Shown here piece by piece: positions 31,396 through 41,026 of a stretch of DNA of 64,000 bases. Every line of letters begins with the position of its first letter. Position 1 is the first letter of the stretch. Position numbers and translations under genes: made by a program. Under the pieces are notes generated by a model. That model had not been told where the DNA came from and ran no database searches. It saw nothing but the letters and a program-made list of their open reading frames with translations. Source of the DNA: Allosalinactinospora lopnorensis (GTDB lineage Bacteria; Actinomycetota; Actinomycetes; Streptosporangiales; Streptosporangiaceae); NCBI RefSeq assembly GCF_000981225.1, contig NZ_LAJC01000003.1, positions 91,466 to 155,465 of the forward strand, read 5' to 3'.

Positions 31396-34259
31396 TCATC
31401 GCCCCTCAGTGTCGCCGGCCCCGGTGAGCGCCAGCCTGGTGAGCTCGGTACGCGAGCTGATCCCCAGCTTCTGGAACACCTTGCGCAGGTGGTAGTCGAC
31501 TGTTCGCGGACTGAGGAACAGCAGGGCGGCGACCTCGCGGTTGGTGGCCCCCTGACTGACCGCGGTGACGATACGCAGCTCCTGGGGTGTGAGGGCCGCC
31601 AGTGTGCTCGGCTCCGTCCGGTGGCGCGTATCGCCGGCGGCGCGAAGCTCCCGGTGGGCGCGCTCCGCCCATACCAGAGCCCCGATGCGCTGGAAGGTCT
31701 CCAGTGCCGCCGACAGATGCTGACGGGCATCGGCCCGGCGCCGCCGTCTGCGCAGATGCTCACCGAGCAGCAGTTCGGTGTAGGCCCGCTCCATCGGCCA
31801 GTTGACCCGCTTGTGCAGGTCGATAGCGGTGCGAAACGCGGCCTCCGCGGCGTCGCCCGCGGCCAGCAGCCCCCGGCACTGCGCGGCCAGCGCGTGCAGC
31901 CCTGGTGTGTCCGCCGACTCCACCCAGTACCTGAACCAGGCGAACACCTCGGTGGCCTGCTCGGGCTCGCCCGCGCGAACAGCGGCCTCGACGAGGGCCG
32001 GAACCGCGTCGAGCGCTATACCGGGATGTGTCGCGTCGCTGTCACGGTTCAGCGTCCGCAGGTGCCGCAACGCCTCCTGTGCCCGGCCCGCGGCCAGGTC
32101 CAGCACCCCGAGTGCCCGGTTGGCGGTGGCGGCCGTATCGACCAGGCCACGCTCGTTCGCCTCGCTCAGCACGTCCGCGGCCAGCCGCCGCGCCTCGTGC
32201 TCTCGGCCGCGCAGTGCGGCGATGACGGCGAGCCAGCTTCGGTGGGCACAGGCCGTGTTGGCCTGGCCGGTTTCCGCGGCCAGGCGGTCTCCCTATTCCG
32301 CGTAGGCCTCCGCGGCCGCCAACCGGCGAGCTCGTCGGTGACCAGGCTTTCCAGTGCCCATGCCAGGACACCCGCCGCCCCCAGCGCCCTGGCGCGCCGC
32401 ACCGCCTCGTGGAGCAGACGCGATCCCAGCTCATGGTGGCCTACCACGCGTACCATCCCGCCGGCCCAGCACAGCCGGGCGGGATCGGTGAGCCTTTCGA
32501 CCGCGGCGAGGTCACCGGCCGCAAGTCCCGGATCCTCCCCCTCGCGTACCCGGCAGGTCGCACGGAACAGGCGAGCCAGTACGTCCTCGGCATCCTCACC
32601 CGACAGCGACAGCTCCTCCATCACCCCGGCGATCGCCGTCCACTCCTCCGTCGCGTTCGCGTGGAGGCTGGCTCTGGTGAAGACCAGCAGCAGTCGCACA
32701 GCGCGGCACCGGTCGGTTCGCAGAAGATCCGGGAGCCACGGACGCAGCAGTGCCACGGCCTCCGCGGGCGTACCGGACCGCACCTCGATGGAGGCCCGCA
32801 GCCCGGCGATCTCCCGGTGGGGAACATCGCCGGGAGAGGGCACGTGTTCGGCCCGGTCCAACAGTGCCGCGGCGCGCGCGGCGTCGCCGTCCTGCCAGCA
32901 GGCGTCAGCCGCAGCGACCAGACGCCGCGCCCGGGAGGTCTCCGAAACGGTCAGCTCGGCGGCGCGCGCCAATGTGCTGCCGGCAGCCCCGGGGCCGGCA
33001 CGCCGCATCGCCCGTTCCGCGGACCGCTCCAGCTCCTCGGCCACCTTCTCGTCCCGGCCCACAGCGGCCCGCCCCAGATGCCAGGCCCTGCGGTCGGCCT
33101 CGGCGGGCTCCCCCTGCAGTGCCGCGGCCAGGGCTCGATGCGCTTCGCGCCGCTCGTGAGGCCCCGCGCCGTAGTAGCTCGCCGACCGGATCAACGGGTG
33201 CCGATACGTCACGGTCGGCCCGTCCTCGACGATCAGCTCACGCAGCTCGTGCAGAACGGCCGGGCCGGCGGTGACTCCCCGCGCCTCGGCGGCCCGGCTG
33301 ATGGTCGCCAACGGTGCCGCACCGGCCGCTGCGACCAGCAGCAGCACCTCCTGCGCATCGCGGCCTTGCCGACGCGCCCGTTCCAAGAACGCGCGCTGCA
33401 ACCCGGCCGCCAGCGGTACCGGTTCGCCGGTGCCACTGGTGCGCCAGGCCGTGCCCGACAGTTCACGGATCGCCAAAGGGTTGCCCCCGGTCGCGCGCAG
33501 CAACTCCTCCTGCCCGGCGTCGGACAGCCGGTGCCGGGTGTGCTCCATGATCAGGGCGCGGGCCGACTCCCGGTCCAGCCCGGACAGTGGCACATCCACC
33601 AGGTCGGCGGTGTCGGGCGGTCGCCCCTCACCGTCACGTGCCGCCAACGCCAGTACGATCGGCTCGGCCTCCAGCCGGCGGGCCACGAACGCCAGCACCT
33701 GCTGTGAGGCCGCATCGCAGGAGTGCGCGTCGTCGACCAGGCACACCACCGGCCGGCTCGCGGCCACCTCCGACAACAGTGACAGGGTCGCCAGCGCCAC
33801 CAGGAACCGGTCCGGCGCCGGACCCGCAGCTTGCCCGAACACCACACTGAGCGCGCGGGCCTGCGGCTCGGGCAACCGGTCGATGCGGTCGAGGACGGGC
33901 AGCAGCAGCCGGTGCAGGGCGGCATAGGTCAGATCGGACTCGGGCTCGACACCCACCGTGCGCAGTACGCCCATCCCCGTCGCGCTCTCCGCGGCGTACT
34001 CCAGGAGCGCGGTTTTGCCGATCCCCGGATCGCCGTGCACCACCAGCCCACCACCGCCGCCGGCGGTACGCACGCGCTCCAGCAGGGCGTCGATCACCGA
34101 CCGCTCCCCGTCCCGGCCGTACAACACACCCCCAGAGTAGAGGCCCGCCAGAACACCCAGGCCTTCACGACGACCGGCGATTTCGCTGATTCCAACCGCC
34201 CACCGAAGACCTAACGTCAGGCGGGACGGCGGCGCGGCGGGCACGCTGCGTACGTCCAT
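31396..34259 (-). pseudogene. LAL-type LuxR regulator (AAA ATPase + LuxR HTH), frameshift and TAG near 32300
   Basis: The N-terminal part has YGRDGERSVIDALLERV, Walker A HGDPGIGKTALLEY (~residue 77), VVCLVDDAHSCDA (Walker B) and the MalT/LAL ATPase layout; the start could also be a GTG at 34127. The C-terminal part ends with the LuxR helix-turn-helix TPQELRIVTAVSQGATNREV and RTVDYHLRKVFQKLGISSR. Near 32310-32330 the frame changes by one base. A few codons later the restored frame has a TAG (GCG GAA TAG GGA GAC), where Glu is expected. So, unlike most split genes here, this one has two lesions. It is divergent from the beta-lactamase-fold hydrolase at 34310, its likely target if functional. 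Confidence 0.7.
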
Positions 34260-34309
34260 AGCGATCCGGCCGCCTCGGCCGAGATCCCTTCCCTAGGAGA
34301 CACGCGATC

Positions 34310-36256
34310 ATGATGAACACAGCGGGGCGTGGCCTCACGGCCGTTCTGCTCCTCCTCGCTGTCCTCTTGTCGGCGACCGCCGGTACCGCCCGGGCGCAGG
34401 AGGACCCCACCGCAGGTTCCTCGGACAGGGACCTGGACACCGAATCCGTTACGGCGTTCTTCGACCGCCGAACTCCGGAACTCCTGGAGGAAAAGCAGGT
34501 TCCGGGAACCGTGGTCTCCGTGGTCGCCGATGGCCGGCCGCTCATGGCACAGGGATACGGTTACGCCGACCTGGAAGAGCGAAAGCCGGCCGCCCCCGAG
34601 GAGTCCGCATTCCTCACGGCCTCGCTCACCAAGACGGTCACGGCGACCGCGATACTGCAACTCGTCGACGCGGGAGACGTTGACCTCCACACCGATGTCA
34701 ACGATTACCTGCCCGACGATACGGCCCTCGCCGACACCCACCCCGGACAGCCGGTGACGCTGCACCACCTGCTCACCCACTCGGCGGGCCTTGACGACCC
34801 CGCCTGGGGAATCGGCACCGATGATCCGGCCGAAGTGCTCTCGCTGCGCGAGTACGTCCGCGAGACCCCAGCCAAGCGGCTCCACCCGCCGGGGCGCTTC
34901 ACCGCCTACACCAACTACGGCTACGCCCTGGTCGGGCTCGTCGTGGAGGAGGTGAGCGGTCAGCCCTACGAGAAATACGTCCACGAGCACATCCTCGACC
35001 CTCTCGGCATGGCCGGTTCCGGGGTCCTCCAGCCCAGTGAGGCGCTCGAGCGCGGATCCGCCCGCCAGTACCACCGGGTCGACGGAGAGGACCGGCGCGC
35101 ACGCACCGACTACGGACTGAACGCTCCGCCGATGGGCGGCATGTACGCCACCGCCGCGGACTTCGGCCGGTTCATGCTGGCCCACCTGAACGACGGAGAG
35201 CTGGACGGTCAGCGCATCCTGTCGCAGGACAGCGCCACCGCCATGCGGGAACGGCAGTTCAGCGCCGCCTCCGGCATGCCCGGCTCCGGATACGGCATGT
35301 GGGAGCTCACCGTGGCGGGTCGGACCGTGCTCGCGCACGGTGGCGACAACAACGGCGCACACGCCATCTTCGCCCTGGTACCCGAAGAGAACGTGGGAGT
35401 CTTCGTGGCCACGAACGGTGACGGCGATCCGCCCGACCCCGCCGAGGACGTCCCGACGCTGCTGCTCGAGGAGTTCTTCGCCGAGTTCCTGCCCTCACAG
35501 GCCGACCCGGCCTCCTCCAGCGCTGAGGCGGCCGATGTGCCAGAGCGGGACTACAGCGGAACCTACCGGACCACATGGGCCAGCCGCAGCGGCCCCGAGT
35601 CCCTGTTCTCGCTGCTCGACCACGTGACGGTACGGCAGTCCGGCGACGGCACGCTGGCCATCTCCGGGGCCGGCGCGGGGCAGCACTGGCTTCCGGTGGA
35701 GCCGGGAGTGTTCGCCGCCGAGGACGGCTCGGACCGGGTGACCTTCATCGAGGACGACGGTACGGTCACCGGGTTGGGCTTCGACTCCAACGTGACCCAG
35801 AACTACCAGCGCGTCGCCTGGCACGCCCACCCCGCCACACACCTCGGTGTGGTGGCCGCCGGGCTGCTCCTCATGGTGAGCATGCTCGGCTGGTCGGCCA
35901 CGGCGCTGGTGCGCCGGCTGCGAGGACAGCGCTCGCGCCGCTGCCGCGCGGCATCCGGTGCTCGGCTGCTCGCCGGGGCGACCGGGCTGGTGTGCCTGGG
36001 CTTCACCGGGATGATGGTCTCCCTGGCGGGACGCGAGGACGTGCTGAACGTCCTGATCGGGGTGCGCTCCCCGCTGCTCGTCGCCCCGTTGACGGTCGCG
36101 GCGGCGCTCGCCCTGGGTGTACTGGCCTGCGCCGCGCTGGCCTGGCGGCACGCGTGGTGGGGACTCGCCGGGCGTGTGCACTACTCCCTGGTCACTGTGG
36201 GCCTGGTCGCCTTCCTCGGCTTCGCCTACCACCACAACCTCATCTGGACACCGTGA
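34310..36256 (+). CDS. Serine hydrolase, class C beta-lactamase fold, with C-terminal membrane domain
   Basis: 648 residues with TAGGAGA upstream. A signal sequence (GRGLTAVLLLLAVLLSATAG, cut near A-R-A) precedes the PBP/class C beta-lactamase fold. The S-x-x-K motif is in ASLTKTVTATA (~residue 104), Y-x-N-type YTNYGYALVGLV (~residue 205), and the third motif HGGDNNGAHA (~residue 345). After a beta-rich spacer there are four hydrophobic segments from ~residue 508: VVAAGLLLMVSMLGWSATAL, LLAGATGLVCLGFTG, LTVAAALALGVLACAAL and SLVTVGLVAFLGFAY. It is probably a membrane-anchored extracytoplasmic peptidase or esterase. Divergent from the LuxR gene across 50 bases. Confidence 0.88.
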   Translation: MMNTAGRGLTAVLLLLAVLLSATAGTARAQEDPTAGSSDRDLDTESVTAFFDRRTPELLEEKQVPGTVVSVVADGRPLMAQGYGYADLEERKPAAPEESAFLTASLTKTVTATAILQLVDAGDVDLHTDVNDYLPDDTALADTHPGQPVTLHHLLTHSAGLDDPAWGIGTDDPAEVLSLREYVRETPAKRLHPPGRFTAYTNYGYALVGLVVEEVSGQPYEKYVHEHILDPLGMAGSGVLQPSEALERGSARQYHRVDGEDRRARTDYGLNAPPMGGMYATAADFGRFMLAHLNDGELDGQRILSQDSATAMRERQFSAASGMPGSGYGMWELTVAGRTVLAHGGDNNGAHAIFALVPEENVGVFVATNGDGDPPDPAEDVPTLLLEEFFAEFLPSQADPASSSAEAADVPERDYSGTYRTTWASRSGPESLFSLLDHVTVRQSGDGTLAISGAGAGQHWLPVEPGVFAAEDGSDRVTFIEDDGTVTGLGFDSNVTQNYQRVAWHAHPATHLGVVAAGLLLMVSMLGWSATALVRRLRGQRSRRCRAASGARLLAGATGLVCLGFTGMMVSLAGREDVLNVLIGVRSPLLVAPLTVAAALALGVLACAALAWRHAWWGLAGRVHYSLVTVGLVAFLGFAYHHNLIWTP

Positions 36257-36372
36257 CGCACACACCGCACCCTCGGCGGTGGTGATGAGCAGGAGCTTGG
36301 CGCCCCAGTGGAAGTAGTGGTGGGAGACGTCGCGGCCATAGGCGGCGCTCTCGCCCACCGTGGCCGTCCAGC
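36257..36372 (-). pseudogene. Insertion-sequence transposase fragment
   Basis: The minus strand encodes ESAAYGRDVSHHYFHWGAKL and then LLITTAEGAVCAS. This resembles the YGY-x-x-SHSR-x-FWGL(R/K)L-x-L-x-x-T-x-x-G block of IS982/IS701-like DDE transposases. Only ~38 codons are recognisable, with no start, no further catalytic residues and no terminal repeats. It is a relic between the hydrolase and DUF1062 genes. Confidence 0.35.
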
Positions 36373-36460
36373 GGCGACTCCATGCCGCCGGAGCCGCCGC
36401 TGGACGAGGCGTATTTCGCACGGATGCTTGAGGGGATCGCGCGCCGCGGCTACACCCCCG

Positions 36461-37021
36461 CTAGTCTCCGGCCATCACGGTGAAGGTGAACCCGGCGCTC
36501 GTCGGACGGCGCAGCGGAATGTCGCACTTGATCCGGCGCAGCACCTCGTTCCTGCTGAGACCGAGCCCCTGCGCGATGAGCCGCTCCGGGCGCACCGGCA
36601 CCGGATCCTCGAAGACGACCTCCACCTGGACCGGCCACGCCTCGTCGAGCCATGCCGACTGGATGTCCAGCCGCCAGGCCCCCTCCCAGCCCAGGGTGAA
36701 GCGGTTGCGCCGGGCGAGTAGCGGATCCAGCAGCGTGGACGCCACCAGCTCCGGATCGCTGGTGTGGTAGCCGTCGAGCTCGGCCGGATCGAAGGATCTG
36801 ACCGGCGCTCGCTCGTGCACGGTGAGCTTGCGCGTCCGATCGCAGGATACGCAGCGGACCAGCAGCCACACGTCCAGCAGCTTGCCGTTGGCGTTGACGC
36901 GGAACCTGCCCTCGCCGGTGGTGGCCGACTCCGACCGGCAGTCCACGCACCGCAACGACAGCAGAGGCAGCCTGGTCCGAAAAACGACCCAGGGCAGCAC
37001 AGTATGAGGTTCTGAAGACAT
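36461..37021 (-). CDS. DUF1062 family protein
   Basis: 186 residues from the ATG at 37021 (MSSEPHTVLPWVVFRTRLPL). Paired cysteines LRCVDCRSE near the N-terminus and VRCVSCDRTRKL in the middle suggest a zinc ribbon. DELDGYHTSDP-like and LSRNEVLRRIKCDIPLRR follow. This matches DUF1062 proteins, whose function is unknown. A longer start at 37084 exists but lacks typical sequence. No operon partner: the next gene on this strand lies beyond an IS relic. Confidence 0.75.
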   Translation of the reverse strand: MSSEPHTVLPWVVFRTRLPLLSLRCVDCRSESATTGEGRFRVNANGKLLDVWLLVRCVSCDRTRKLTVHERAPVRSFDPAELDGYHTSDPELVASTLLDPLLARRNRFTLGWEGAWRLDIQSAWLDEAWPVQVEVVFEDPVPVRPERLIAQGLGLSRNEVLRRIKCDIPLRRPTSAGFTFTVMAGD

Positions 37022-37611
37022 GATCTCTCTAGACCTGACACGAGGCCGATTGCGCGCGGCCTCAAACGCTGCATGACCGGGCACACACGGGCAGCCCGGA
37101 AGAGCCGACCTGAGGGTCGGCTTGAAGGTGAGCGGAAGAAGGTGTCAGGTCTAAAGAGCAGGCGGGGTCACGCGGTTTGTCCTCTGTCCTCACTGCGACG
37201 GGGGCCGCAGGCAACCTACGGGAACGCGGAAGGAAGGCTCAAACGGTTTTCCGGCGGCGGTGGTCCCTGTCGCTAACTCAGGTGCTGTCATGGTGGGGAA
37301 GGCCTCTCCTTCCTCGCACTGGCCGTCGTCGACAGGCCCCCGACGGCGCTGATCTCGGTCGGCGCGTGGAAGACCGACGCGACCTGGCTGCCCGCGATCG
37401 GGACCCGTCACACATCACCTTTCGCCGGCAGCGTCCGTCAGCGCCGCGAGCCCCTCAACCAACCAGATCGATTTCACCGCAGGTCGTGGCTATATCCGAC
37501 CGAAACTTCGTCAGTGCTACCGAGACTCCTCGTGGCGAAGGCGATGATGTCGTCGAGGCCCGGCTGGCAGCCATCGCTGGTGGTCACGGTGAAGGTCGGC
37601 AAGGCTCCGCG
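37022..37611. other. 590-base region without a recognised gene
   Basis: It lies between the DUF1062 start and the end of a VOC gene. Six-frame reading gives only short Arg/Pro-rich frames without any family signature. The segment 37500-37600 reads open on both strands but I recognise nothing. It may be a decayed gene. Confidence 0.4.
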
Positions 37612-37983
37612 TCAGCACGGGGTGAGGACGCAGAACTCGTTGCCCTCCGGGTCGGCCAGGACCGTCCACGGCACGTCGCCCTGACCCACGTCGACGGGCG
37701 TTGCACCGAGAGCCTTAAAGCGCGCGACCAGCTCCGCCTGATGAGCCACAGAAGTGGTGGCGAGGTCGATGCGCACACGGTTCTTCACCGTCTTGGGTTC
37801 CGGGACGGCAACGACGTCGAGGCAGACGGCGACGGGGTCCGGATAGACGGAGCCCTCAGGTTCCAGGTTGGTCACGCCGGGTTCCTCGCTGGAAACACTC
37901 CAGCCGAGCACCTCCGCCCAGAATCGGCCGAGCGCGGAGTCATCCCGAGCATTCATATGAATTTGAACAAGCCGAGTCGCCAC
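37612..37983 (-). CDS. VOC-family glyoxalase-like protein
   Basis: 123 residues from the GTG at 37983 (ATRLVQIHMNARDDSALGR), with AGGA ~9 bases upstream. It has FWAEVLGWSV, RVRIDLATTSVAHQAEL and the closing VLADPEGNEFCVL. It belongs to the same glyoxalase-like subfamily as the gene at 817-1278. A longer in-frame start at 38088 would add unrelated sequence. No adjacent partner on this strand; the neighbour is a transposase relic. Confidence 0.85.
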   Translation of the reverse strand: MATRLVQIHMNARDDSALGRFWAEVLGWSVSSEEPGVTNLEPEGSVYPDPVAVCLDVVAVPEPKTVKNRVRIDLATTSVAHQAELVARFKALGATPVDVGQGDVPWTVLADPEGNEFCVLTPC

Positions 37984-38138
37984 GCCGCCGATCCTATGCC
38001 CGCGTGGATCAAGGAACCTGCCCGCATTCACCTGCCGCGGGCGGGTTCGTCCCGCGACAGTGGGAACCCGTTCCAGGCATCCCTGCATCCACCGACAAGC
38101 CCTGCCCGGCTGTGGGGCAAGGATCGGGAATCGGTCCG

Positions 38139-38456
38139 CTACGAGCCAGCCGGCGGCCGAGGTGTGTCGATGGCGCTGAGGGCCAGGCGCTTGTCGAGGT
38201 TGAGTTGGATCTCCCCGTACAGGGTCATGTTGGTGTGGAAGACCGGGGTGAGGCCGCGCTGGTCGGCGTCAGTGAGCACGCCCTGCCATTCGGGGGGGAC
38301 AAGGGGGTCTTGGATCATCTCCCGATCTCGCGGGTAGCGGGCGAGGAAGATCGACCGTTGGGCGCGGCCGCCCTCGAGCATCGCGGCGTGGGCGAGGTGG
38401 GTGGTCTCGGAGGTGAATGGGCCGAGAAGTGGGTGGAGTCGGAAGCGACCGCGGTG
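38139..38456 (-). pseudogene. Tn3-family transposase TnpA C-terminal remnant with internal deletion
   Basis: The minus-strand frame contains LLGPFTSETTHLAHAAMLEG, RAQRSIFLARYPRDRE, then directly DPLVPPEWQGVLTDADQRGL and TPVFHTNMTLYGEIQLNLDK. These are two well-known blocks from the C-terminal third of Tn3 TnpA that are normally separated by ~50 residues carrying the N-R-R-E-E-Q catalytic block. That catalytic stretch is missing, so the piece is dead. It lies 150 bases from the palindrome at 38611-38645 and points the same way as the SigJ gene. Confidence 0.8.
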
Positions 38457-38520
38457 GCGCCCTCGCCCCACAGCGCAGTGTGGCGGGCGGCGAAGGTGGC
38501 GTTGGCGACGGCCTCGCCTC

Positions 38521-38600
38521 GCCTGCGCTTAATTACGTAGCGTTTATAACGTTAAACAAAAACGTAAATAGCTACAGCAAACGAATAAGAGGACGAAAGA
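38521..38600. other. AT-rich tract next to the Tn3 relic
   Basis: By hand count 30 of 80 bases are G/C (about 38%), against roughly 70% around it. It contains an imperfect dyad around GTAGCGTTTATAACG and AAACGTAAATAGCTAC. The rest of the gap 38472-38823 holds the palindrome at 38611 and no gene. Foreign origin or a recombination/regulatory site is likely. Confidence 0.45.
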
Positions 38601-38610
38601 GGGGTGGATT

Positions 38611-38645
38611 CTGGCTTCCGATAAGTGAACCTTATCGGAAGCCAG
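38611..38645. repeat. Perfect 15-bp palindrome, resolvase-site-like
   Basis: CTGGCTTCCGATAAG (38611-38625), loop TGAAC, then CTTATCGGAAGCCAG (38631-38645). The CCGATAA/TTATCGG half-sites spaced about a helical turn apart resemble serine-resolvase crossover sites of Tn3-family elements. A GGGG at 38601-38604 and the TAAG end also recall Tn3 inverted-repeat ends. A terminator for the SigJ gene is the alternative, but no T-run follows on that strand. Confidence 0.5.
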
Positions 38646-38823
38646 GGAGCGCGGTGGGTGTCTTGGGGCGGGCGGGCGAGATGGCCCGGTGCAACGAAAC
38701 CGGCGTGACGCATTGAAGGTGGCGCACGGGTGTTTCTCCTCGATCCGCAGTGTGATCGAGGGGAGTCCGTGGGAGGGGTTCGGCGTCGCGCCTGATTCCC
38801 AGGTGGCTATCCGCCACCGGTAT

Positions 38824-39719
38824 TCATCGCAGGGTGAGCGGGGTCTCGGATTCGACGCGGGTCAGCTTCTCCGGGTTGCGGACGTAGTAGAGGCCGGCGA
38901 TGCGGGTGTCTTCGACACGGATCGCTAGGACGCCGTCGATCTCGCCGTCCAGGCGTACGACGAGTGCCGGGTTGCCGTTGACCACGGTGGGGGCGACGAT
39001 AGGCGTGGCTTCGACCTTGCGGGAGCCGCCGGCGATGAAGCGGGCCACCTTCTCGCTCCGATGATCGGCCGCAGCGCGGCCTGCTTGACTCCGCCGCCGT
39101 CGCTCACCAGGACGACCTCAGGGGCGAGCACATCAAGCAGGCCCTGCAGGTCCCCGGTTTCGAGCGCGTGCTGGAACGACTCCAGAGCCGCCCGGGTCTC
39201 GCTCGGGGAGACCGCCTCGCGCTGCCGGCGGGCGTCGACGTGCTGGCGGGCGCGATGCGCGATCTGGCGGACGGCCGCGGGGCTCTTGCCGACGGCGGCC
39301 GCGATCTCGTCGTAGCTGACATCGAAGGCCTCGCGCAGCACGAAGACGGCGCGCTCGGTCGGCGACAGCGTCTCGAGGACGAGCATCAGCGCCATCGACA
39401 CACTCTCGGCGAGCTCGACGTCCTCGGCCACGTCCGGCGTAGTGAGCAGCGGCTCGGGCAGCCAGGGGCCGACATAGGCCTCCTTGCGGCGCATCATTGT
39501 GCGCAGCCGGTTGAGCGACTGCCGGGTCGTGATCCGGACCAGGTAGGCGCGCTGGTCGCGCACCTGCCCCAAGTCGACCTTGACCCACCGCAGCCAGGTT
39601 TCCTGGAGGACGTCTTCGGCGTCGGCCGCCGATCCGAGCATCTCGTATGCGACGGTGAAGAGCAGGTTGCGGTGGGAGACGAAAGTCTCGGTCGCCGGGT
39701 CAGTGGCGTGGTCGCTCAT
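38824..39719 (-). CDS. sigJ: ECF41/SigJ-type RNA polymerase sigma factor with SnoaL-like tail (one frameshift near 39055)
   Basis: ATG at 39719 (MSDHATDPATETFVSHRN) with a GGAGAGG-type site upstream. Sigma region 2 reads LLFTVAYEMLGSAADAEDVL and QETWLRW. Region 4 reads ERAVFVLREAFDVSYDEIA and GKSPAAVRQIAHRARQHVD. The C-terminal SnoaL-like domain has ALESFQHALETGDLQGLLDV and AIRVEDTRIAGLYYVRNPEK, where ECF41 factors regulate themselves. The frame changes at ~39055; restoring one G gives GAEKVARFIAGG, so an assembly error is likely. ECF41 sigma factors typically control a neighbouring oxidoreductase, decarboxylase or epimerase gene; here an oxidoreductase relic and DoxX lie upstream. Confidence 0.85.
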
Positions 39720-39934
39720 ATCTCGCCCCCTCTCCTTCGCGGCCGGCCCTGGTTGCCGAAGGCCTTCAAGCGTGCATCCACAGCAAGGTCCTTTTCGTTG
39801 GTAGCCGTTCGATCTGCCCCACTGGTTTGGTGCGATCGAGAGCGGGACACCACCCGGCGCACGGCTGTGACACGCCAAGTTGACGACGATCCGTTGCTCA
39901 GAGGACAGCCGATGAACGCATGCGTGAGGCGGCG

Positions 39935-40080
39935 CACCGCAACAAGGGCGTCGCCGCACGACACCGGAGCCTTCGAGCACGGTCACACCGAGCTTGGCCA
40001 CCGAGTGTCGACCCCGCAGCGGTCTCGATGCCGGTCGAACCCGCCCCGACGACCGTCACCGCGAAGTCAGACCACAAGAG
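39935..40080 (-). pseudogene. NAD(P)/FAD-dependent oxidoreductase remnant
   Basis: On the minus strand one frame reads DFAVTVVGAGSTGIETAAG, a Rossmann dinucleotide-binding start (G-x-G-x-x-G) as in NDH-2-like oxidoreductases. Within 20 codons a different frame reads AKLGVTVLEGSGVVR, which in intact homologues follows ~50 residues later. So a deletion and a frameshift removed most of the gene. ECF41 regulons often contain such an oxidoreductase, so this is probably the lost partner of the SigJ gene. Confidence 0.45.
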
Positions 40081-40322
40081 CGGTGACGATCTGTAGCGCA
40101 CCGACATACGAGACCCCGTCTGCTCCGTTGCCGTGCAGAGCGAGGCCGTCGAAATCGCCGCTCAGGTAACCCCCGTGGAGACGCGGTTGCCCGAAAGCCG
40201 CCGTCAGGTGTGCGGTCCCTACTACCCGCAATCCCCAGCCCCTCAACGACGCTGTCCTCGGTGAGGGAAGAAACCTCTCTGAGGTACCGGTCGGAGTGCG
40301 CCGTCGCATTCGTTTGGGCCAT
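40067..40322 (-). pseudogene. Hypothetical, probably broken small protein downstream of DoxX
   Basis: An ATG at 40322 starts MAQTNATAHSDRYLREVSSL. About 28 codons later the better-looking sequence lies in another frame: VGTAHLTAAFGQPRLHGGYL, then SYVGALQIVTALVV, which looks like part of a small membrane protein. The start is well placed 23 bases downstream of doxX. I do not recognise the family. One lost or gained base near 40240 would join the two parts. Confidence 0.35.
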
Positions 40323-40345
40323 CGGGAAACCTTCGCGGTCGTCGG

Positions 40346-40732
40346 TCAGGCGGTGAAGGACTCGGGGCCGAAGCGGCCCCACGCGATGAATACCGCAAGA
40401 GCGAGATAGATCGAGGTCACCACCACAAACTTGGTGCCGTCGCGGTAGCGCACATGGGTGATTATCGCGCCGACCATCAGCAAGACCCAGCAGACGGCGG
40501 TCACCGGCACCAGAACCGGTGCGATGTCGACCACGGCGGGCAGGATCAGGCCAACCGCGGCCAGGAGTTCGAGGACGCCGAGAGTCTTGACGAAGCCGAC
40601 GCTGGCGTCTGCAGTCCATCCCCCGCCAGCCGCCTTGTCCAGTTTCTCCTTGGGCACGAACGTCTTGCTGATGCCGCCGGCCAGGGCGACTACGGCGAGC
40701 AGTCCGGCGGCGATCCACAGTGCGAGGTTCAT
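40346..40732 (-). CDS. DoxX-like membrane protein
   Basis: 128 residues from the ATG at 40732 (MNLALWIAAGLLAVVALAGG) with GAAGGAGAACC upstream. Four hydrophobic segments: LALWIAAGLLAVVALAGG, FVKTLGVLELLAAVGLILPA, VLVPVTAVCWVLLMVGAIIT and VVVTSIYLALAVFIAWG. The K-T-F-x-P-K-E-K-L loop after helix 1 is typical of DoxX-like proteins. These are membrane proteins linked to redox homeostasis, without defined activity. First gene of a minus-strand group that ends with the SigJ gene. Confidence 0.85.
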   Translation of the reverse strand: MNLALWIAAGLLAVVALAGGISKTFVPKEKLDKAAGGGWTADASVGFVKTLGVLELLAAVGLILPAVVDIAPVLVPVTAVCWVLLMVGAIITHVRYRDGTKFVVVTSIYLALAVFIAWGRFGPESFTA

Positions 40733-41026
40733 GAGGTTCTCCTTCGTTTCCAGGGGCTCGACCTCAAGACACCGCGTGATCGATCGTTGTGACAGCGTGT
40801 GAGTCAGATCACTCCACAGGCGTGGGCTCGGCATGCGGAGCCCTCACGATCGGAGCCGATGCTCCGGGGATGCGCGCCACTGGGCCCCCAGTTGGTCGCG
40901 CTGATCCGCGCGGGCCCCGGCACACGGGTGGCCGAGCCGACGCATCGCGCATTCCAGGGCACACCCAGTGCATCCTCGGTCTGGGGGATATGAAGGCGGG
41001 CAGAGAGCGAGGCGGGCGCCGACCGC
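40733..41026. other. 294-base region without a recognised gene
   Basis: It lies between doxX and DUF1579 on the same strand. TGTGACAGCGTGTGAGTCAG near 40788-40807 may be part of the doxX promoter. No ORF with family signature was seen. Confidence 0.35.

Noticed and set aside
31500..33700. Long open frames on the plus strand opposite the LuxR regulator
   Set aside because: They are Arg/Ser/Pro-rich with no family motifs, while the minus strand encodes clear ATPase and LuxR domains; they are shadows of GC-rich codon use.
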